This document shows, in pieces, positions 58,252 through 64,000 of a stretch of DNA of 64,000 bases. A program made the position numbers and the translations under genes. The notes beneath the pieces are model-generated. The model did not search any database and had not been told where the DNA came from. It worked only from the letters and a program-made list of their open reading frames with translations. The stretch is taken from contig NZ_CP061304.1 in the NCBI RefSeq assembly GCF_018687735.1, positions 1,612,001 through 1,676,000 of the forward strand, given 5' to 3'. Each line of letters begins with the position of its first letter. Positions within the stretch are counted from its first letter, which is position 1. The stretch comes from Polynucleobacter sp. MG-5-Ahmo-C2. Lineage in GTDB: Bacteria > Pseudomonadota > Gammaproteobacteria > Burkholderiales > Burkholderiaceae.

Positions 58252-58281
58252 TTCACTTAAGCTGCATTCTTTGCATCAAGA

Positions 58282-58312
58282 AGGCCCGCGCAAGCGGGCT
58301 TTCTTTTTTCCT
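58282..58312 (+). terminator. Rho-independent terminator after rplY
   Basis: GCCCGC-GCAA-GCGGGC is a 6-bp GC stem with a GCAA tetraloop, followed by TTTCTTTTTTCC. Confidence 0.92.
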
Positions 58313-58349
58313 TTTTGTAGAAAAGCTTCTTAGACCTTAAACTCCCACC

Positions 58350-59209
<860 letters not shown>

Positions 59210-59218
59210 TTACTGGGC

Positions 59219-59731
<513 letters not shown>

Positions 59732-59752
59732 TTATCAGCTACAGGCAAGAGT

Positions 59753-60391
59753 TTAGCCTCTTCCACCCCGAAATAGACAGGCTTTTACCTGACCCGCCTC
59801 TAAGTATTTTCCACAATGCCAGTCTGGTAATAGGGCCTCTATCTCCTCTATGGGACGATTGGAGGGAAATTCGACATAAATGCCACCCCCACGAGCATCA
59901 TCACAAATCCGGCCTGCCTCCATCACAGTCCGATCCAATAAGCTCGAATCTTGAAAAGGGGGGTCGATAAAAATCAAATTACAGGAGCGATCGGCCTGTT
60001 GCTTTAAAAACTCCAAACTATCCCTCTGCAGAATTTCTACTTTACCGGTCACTGGAGATGATTGCAGCGCAGAAAAATTACTCAAGAGGCTTGCGTGGGC
60101 TTTTTTATCTTTTTCTAACAGCACTACTACATCAGCACCCCGGGAAGCCGCCTCAAAACCCAATGCACCAGTACCAGCAAATAAATCTAAGCAAGACAAA
60201 TCTGTTAAATCCTGACCAAGCCAATTAAATAGGGTTTCTCGAATCCGATCCGTGGTCGGGCGCAAACCAGGCAAATCCAAAACAGTTAGTAAACGACTTC
60301 TCCACACGCCACCAATGATGCGCACTTTCTTGGGCGGCTCTGTCCTTAAAGCTTTTGCAGACTTATTTATTTTGCGCTCCCAAGACCACAA
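59753..60391 (-). CDS. rsmD: 16S rRNA (guanine966-N2)-methyltransferase RsmD
   Basis: RsmD methylates G966 of 16S rRNA in assembling 30S subunits. The protein (212 residues from the first possible start) has KVRIIGGVWRSRLLTVLDLP, GLRPTTDRIRETLFNWL, SAM motif I LDLFAGTGALGFEAASRGAD and catalytic NLIFIDPPFQD. No ATG is available: the candidates are the TTG at 60391 and the GTG at 60325 just before RIIGG. The TTG start overlaps the end of the M16 peptidase gene by 29 bp. The family usually has 10-15 residues before RIIGG, so the TTG is possible but unproven. Confidence 0.92.
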   Translation of the reverse strand: MWSWERKINKSAKALRTEPPKKVRIIGGVWRSRLLTVLDLPGLRPTTDRIRETLFNWLGQDLTDLSCLDLFAGTGALGFEAASRGADVVVLLEKDKKAHASLLSNFSALQSSPVTGKVEILQRDSLEFLKQQADRSCNLIFIDPPFQDSSLLDRTVMEAGRICDDARGGGIYVEFPSNRPIEEIEALLPDWHCGKYLEAGQVKACLFRGGRG

Positions 60392-61700
60392 TCCTCATGC
60401 GATCCATCGCTAGATATTTTTGGAAAGCAGCAGTCACTTGCTCCAAAGTAACTGCTTCCACTTGCTTGGTCCAAATCTCCATCGTGTCGAGCGGTAAATT
60501 ATTCCAGGCAATTGATGAAACGTTATCCAATAATTTACGATTATTATCAATTCGCAATGGATAGCCATTTACCAAGTTAGATTTAGCTGCAATGAGCTCG
60601 GAGGGAGTTGGTCCATCAGCAATAAATCTGGCAATGGTTGAATTCATTACCTCAAGTGCTGTCGTAGCCTGATCACCCTTAGTCTGGAGGCCGGCCTGAA
60701 AAATACCAGTGTCTTTGCCAGGGGCAAAATAACTAAAGACACTGTAAGCAAGCCCGCGTTTCTCGCGCACCTCAGTCATCAAGCGAGACACAAAACCACC
60801 ACCGCCTAATACGTAATTACCGACCAAAAGAGGAAAGTAATCTGGGTTGCTGCGAGTGACTGCTGTCATTCCCATCGCAATATGCGCTTGCTGTGAATCA
60901 AAGGGAATCTGAATCTCACGCTGTGCTAAGGGCTCTACTGGGGAACGTTGCAACTCTGGCAACTTGGCAATTGGAGCTCCAGATTGTGGAATCTTTTGCA
61001 ATAGAGTCTGCATGATTTCATTTGCCTGCACTCGATCGACATCACCCACAATACTTACAATCATGCGATCACTACGGTAAAACTGTTTATGAAACTGCAT
61101 TAAATCATTAACACTTACCGCAGCAATTGTTTTAACCGTTGGCGTGTTCCCAAGTGGGTAATCGCCATATACCGACTTCGTAAAACGCCGCTCTAAGACA
61201 AACTCTGGCTTGGTTTCTGCTTCGAGCAAACTGGTAATCGTCCTTTGCTTTTCTCGCTGAAGAATTTTTACATCGTAAGTAGGGGAACTCAACATTGCCG
61301 CGACTAATTTCACCGCCCGCTCTCGTAAATCCTTTCTACTTAAGCTACGTATACGTAAGATCGCACGCTCGCCACTAACTGATAAACCAATATTGGCACC
61401 CAAATCAGCAATCTCATCGGCAATCTGAGCTTCACTCAACAAACCTTGATCGCCCTTTACTCCATAATTCATTAGACCCGCCACCATATCTGCCAAGCCA
61501 CTCTTGCCAACCGGGTCATAGCGATCGCCAGCATCGGTACTGATCTCAATATCGACCATCGGTAGCGTCTTAGTTTGAACTAAAAACCCTTTAGCACCCT
61601 TAAAGCTATCAAGCTTTTCAATCGGTAAAATTGCGTGGGACACTCCAAAGCAGCCAAATGCCAGGAAGAAAACTGCAATCCTTTTTTTGAGGGAATTCAT
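60363..61700 (-). CDS. M16-family peptidase homologue lacking the zinc motif (partner subunit)
   Basis: The 445-residue protein has a signal peptide (about 1-23, IAVFFLAFGCFGVSHA) and the two-domain M16 fold, with YPLGNTPTVKTIAAVSVNDL and FVSRLMTEVREKRGLAYSVFSY (about 298-319), the Arg/Tyr region of the C-terminal half. The HxxEH zinc motif of active members is absent, so it is probably the non-catalytic half of a heterodimer, as in mitochondrial processing peptidase. The upstream gene, whose end it touches, supplies the active half. Location in the periplasm is inferred from the signal peptide; the substrate is unknown. Confidence 0.88.
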   Translation of the reverse strand: MNSLKKRIAVFFLAFGCFGVSHAILPIEKLDSFKGAKGFLVQTKTLPMVDIEISTDAGDRYDPVGKSGLADMVAGLMNYGVKGDQGLLSEAQIADEIADLGANIGLSVSGERAILRIRSLSRKDLRERAVKLVAAMLSSPTYDVKILQREKQRTITSLLEAETKPEFVLERRFTKSVYGDYPLGNTPTVKTIAAVSVNDLMQFHKQFYRSDRMIVSIVGDVDRVQANEIMQTLLQKIPQSGAPIAKLPELQRSPVEPLAQREIQIPFDSQQAHIAMGMTAVTRSNPDYFPLLVGNYVLGGGGFVSRLMTEVREKRGLAYSVFSYFAPGKDTGIFQAGLQTKGDQATTALEVMNSTIARFIADGPTPSELIAAKSNLVNGYPLRIDNNRKLLDNVSSIAWNNLPLDTMEIWTKQVEAVTLEQVTAAFQKYLAMDRMRIVVLGAQNK

Positions 61701-63067
61701 TATCTACCCCCCTTGCTAACTTCAGATTTACGGGTCTGAGGATCGAGTGCGGCAATCGTTAGGCCTTCATCCACTAAATATTTTTTAGCAACCGCCTGTA
61801 CCTGCTCTGGAGTAATCGATTGCATCTTCTCTAATACGTAATCAATATCTCGCCAAGAAAATCCTGCCATCTCGGTGGTACCAATTTCCATTGCCTGACC
61901 AAAAATAGAGTCCCGCTTATAAATTTGATCGGAAAGAATTCTTACTTTGATACGTTTAAGTTCCGACTCTAAAATTCCTTTTTGCTTTAACTCATCTAAT
62001 GCTTTATGAATACTTGCTTGAGCCTGGGCAACAGTTCTTCCTTTTGCCATAGAGGCGCTAATGAGAAATAATTCCGGCCCCCGAGAAATCATGTCATAAG
62101 AAACGCCAACATCATTTATGACTTTTTCTTGCTTAACCAGTTTTCTATTGAGACGCGCATTGTCATAACCATCGAGCACAGCGGTTAGAAGTTCAAGAGC
62201 ATAAGGCTCAGGATCATCAAGCTTACCGGGCTCCAGGCGTGGGACCTTCCAGGCCATAGATAATTGAGCGCTATCAGCTGGAGCTTTCACCTGTGATTGT
62301 TTAACCCCTTTTTGGGGCGGCTCAATTTGCGGCTTACGTACCGGCAAATCATGCGTAGCAATAGCACCGTAATACTTTTCAACTACTGCCAAAATTTGCC
62401 TAGGATCCACATCGCCGCTGATGACAACGGTTGCATTATTGGGGGCATACCAACTACGATACCAAGCGCGTGCATCGGCAGCTTTCATGTTTTGCAGATC
62501 ATTCATCCAACCTATAACCGGATGACGATAAGGCGAGCTCATATAGGCAGTTGCCATGAGGGATTCATTTAAGAGGCTGCCCGGATTATCTTCAGTACGC
62601 AGGCGGCGCTCTTCCATCACTACCTGAATTTCTTTTAAGAATTCTGCGTCGTCAAAGTTAAGATTAGACATGCGATCTGCTTCAAGCCTAATAACTTCAT
62701 CTAACTTGGATTTTTCAACTTGCTGAAAATACGCTGTGTAATCACGGGAAGTAAATGCATTCTCGCGCCCCCCAACAGCAGCCACTAATCGAGAGAATTC
62801 TCCGGCCTTCACTTGATGAGTTCCCTTGAACATCATATGTTCCAGTACGTGTGCAACTCCGGTGCGGCCGTTCACCTCATCCATCGAGCCTGCGCGATAC
62901 CAAACCATATGGGCGACTGTAGGTGCCCGATGATCCTCGCGAATAATCAGCTTTAATCCATTATTGAGAGTGAATTCATGAGTATCCGCAGAATCACTAC
63001 TGGCAGCCCAAGACATTTGGGTAAACAGTAAAATTAAAAAGGAAATTCGGAGTAAATTGCTACGCAT
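61700..63067 (-). CDS. M16-family zinc peptidase, catalytic partner
   Basis: The 455-residue protein has a signal peptide (about 1-21, ISFLILLFTQMSWA) and an intact M16 zinc motif, GVAHVLEHMMFKGTH (HxxEH, about residues 75-79), with the downstream ligand Glu in the region KEIQVVMEERRLRTED. AVGGRENAFTSRDYTAYFQQ is a typical active-site neighbour. The C-terminal domain has LELLTAVLDGYDNARLNRKL. It is translated together with the inactive homologue downstream (one-base overlap), which suggests a periplasmic heterodimer. The pair lies between ftsY and rsmD, as in other Burkholderiales. Confidence 0.9.
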   Translation of the reverse strand: MRSNLLRISFLILLFTQMSWAASSDSADTHEFTLNNGLKLIIREDHRAPTVAHMVWYRAGSMDEVNGRTGVAHVLEHMMFKGTHQVKAGEFSRLVAAVGGRENAFTSRDYTAYFQQVEKSKLDEVIRLEADRMSNLNFDDAEFLKEIQVVMEERRLRTEDNPGSLLNESLMATAYMSSPYRHPVIGWMNDLQNMKAADARAWYRSWYAPNNATVVISGDVDPRQILAVVEKYYGAIATHDLPVRKPQIEPPQKGVKQSQVKAPADSAQLSMAWKVPRLEPGKLDDPEPYALELLTAVLDGYDNARLNRKLVKQEKVINDVGVSYDMISRGPELFLISASMAKGRTVAQAQASIHKALDELKQKGILESELKRIKVRILSDQIYKRDSIFGQAMEIGTTEMAGFSWRDIDYVLEKMQSITPEQVQAVAKKYLVDEGLTIAALDPQTRKSEVSKGGR

Positions 63068-63130
63068 CTGCTAAATCACCATATCCCAAGAATTAAATTG
63101 ATAAGATGCAAGGTTTAAATTGTATCGATT

Positions 63131-64000
63131 ATGTTCGGCTTACGTAAAACCCTCGGATCCCTTTTCAAGTCAAGCAAAACAGATGAAGCTTGGTTTGATA
63201 CTTTGGAAGAATCACTAATTCAAAGTGATGTGGGCCTACCTACGACTGAGCAATTGATAGGTAAGCTTCGCAAAGCTGCTAAATCAGAAAAAGCTTCTAG
63301 TCCTGAAGAGCTACAAACGCTTCTCATTGAAGAAGTAAGCACCCTACTAAAAGCATTAGAGCCCTCCCCAAACCCTCTTTTTGAATCTATCAAAGCCAAT
63401 ATCCCGGAGATATGGCTAGTTGTGGGAGTCAATGGAGCTGGCAAGACCACCACTATTGGCAAACTTTGTAAGCTCTTTCAATCTCAAGGAAAATCTGTTC
63501 TCTTGGCTGCAGGAGATACATTTAGAGCTGCTGCCCGGAATCAATTACAAGAATGGGGTAGTCGCAATCAGGTAGACGTCATTACTCAGGAAGGCGGTGA
63601 TGCCGCTGCAGTTGCTCATGACGCCATCCACTCAGCAATCTCTCGTAAAAACGATATCCTGATTATTGATACTGCTGGTCGCCTTGCCACTCAAGACCAC
63701 CTCATGGAAGAACTCAAGAAGGTAAAGCGTGTGATCGGCAAAGCCCTTCCTGGCGCACCACACCATACCCTGCTAATACTGGATGGCAATACTGGTCAAA
63801 ACGGCTTGAGTCAAGTAAAGGCCTTCCATGCGGCCCTTGGTCTTACTGGAATCATCGTTACGAAGCTAGATGGCACTGCTAAGGGTGGCGTTATCTGCGC
63901 CCTGGCACATACCCTCCAAGAAGGAGGAAAGCCAGCCATATTGGCCCTAGGCAAGGGCGAGGGAATTGATGATTTAGCGCCATTCACAGCTAAGCGATAT
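63131..64000 (+). CDS. ftsY: Signal recognition particle receptor FtsY (3' end outside the window)
   Basis: FtsY is the membrane-associated GTPase that receives SRP-ribosome complexes. The first 290 residues are present. They begin directly in the N domain (MFGLRKTLGSLFKSS, EESLIQSDVGLPTTEQLI), so the acidic A domain that makes E. coli FtsY 497 residues long is essentially missing. The G domain shows G1 VVGVNGAGKTTTIGKL (about 98-113), the insertion-box region AAGDTFRAAARNQL, G3 DTAGRLATQDHLM and G4 TKLDGTAKGG. Only the last few residues should lie beyond the edge. It is divergent from the M16 pair (63 bp). Confidence 0.95.
   Translation, partial: MFGLRKTLGSLFKSSKTDEAWFDTLEESLIQSDVGLPTTEQLIGKLRKAAKSEKASSPEELQTLLIEEVSTLLKALEPSPNPLFESIKANIPEIWLVVGVNGAGKTTTIGKLCKLFQSQGKSVLLAAGDTFRAAARNQLQEWGSRNQVDVITQEGGDAAAVAHDAIHSAISRKNDILIIDTAGRLATQDHLMEELKKVKRVIGKALPGAPHHTLLILDGNTGQNGLSQVKAFHAALGLTGIIVTKLDGTAKGGVICALAHTLQEGGKPAILALGKGEGIDDLAPFTAKRY

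Overview
The window looks like chromosomal backbone of a betaproteobacterium of the Burkholderiales, most likely a small-genome freshwater type such as Polynucleobacter. This is inferred from gene order (kdsD-kdsC-lptCAB-hpf-ptsN-hprK-rapZ; ispE-tRNA-Gln-prs-rplY-pth; dusB-fis-purH-ruvCAB; a DUF3683 oxidoreductase beside DUF971 and ubiE), from protein resemblance, from a moderate base composition that is low for the order, and from very tight packing. No database search was possible. There are no insertion sequences, prophage genes, CRISPR arrays or rRNA genes. The only stretch above 300 bp without a protein gene is 18791-19206, and it appears to carry a small RNA.

Layout. 1-4274 (minus): pdxA (cut by the window edge), surA, lptD. 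4308-8562 (plus): amgK-murU (peptidoglycan salvage), pepP, ubiH. 8705-13894 (plus): dusB-fis, purH, ruvC-ruvA-ruvB. 13891-19206: tyrS (minus), anmK (plus), erpA, argC and rplM-rpsI (minus), then the candidate sRNA. 19207-35419: an OsmC-like gene (plus), then a long minus-strand series transcribed from right to left: DUF3683 FAD/Fe-S oxidoreductase, DUF971, ubiE, Tim44-like, ubiJ, ubiB, DUF502, aspS, nudB, ABC exporter, glycerate kinase, pyrC, rnpB. 35554-38859 (plus): ilvA, a 5'-nucleotidase, queF. 38937-45590: ssb and an MFS transporter (minus), uvrA (plus), a KefB-like antiporter (minus). 45602-52046 (plus): the Kdo/LPS-transport and regulatory-PTS cluster. 51991-53957 (minus): mutY and mutM. 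53993-58940 (plus): a TPR-LolB fusion, ispE, tRNA-Gln, prs, rplY, pth. 58937-63067 (minus): ferredoxin, coaD, rsmD and two M16 peptidases. From 63131 (plus): ftsY, cut by the right edge.

How the genes fit together. Envelope biogenesis dominates: KdsD and KdsC make Kdo, LptA/B/C and LptD export LPS, SurA folds barrels, the LolB domain would insert lipoproteins, and AmgK, MurU and AnmK recycle peptidoglycan sugars. A second theme is ubiquinone synthesis (UbiH, UbiE, UbiJ, UbiB). A third is DNA repair (RuvABC, UvrA, MutY, MutM, SSB).

Most notable observations: a single polypeptide joining TPR repeats to a LolB domain with no cysteine for lipidation; a likely sRNA at about 18948-19049 with two anti-Shine-Dalgarno-like CCUCC motifs; absence of rpoN from its usual place between lptB and hpf; an enlarged Fe-S loop in MutY; an AspRS with the residues of non-discriminating enzymes; and six start codons lying exactly 6 nt after a -10-like hexamer without a Shine-Dalgarno sequence, suggesting leaderless mRNAs.
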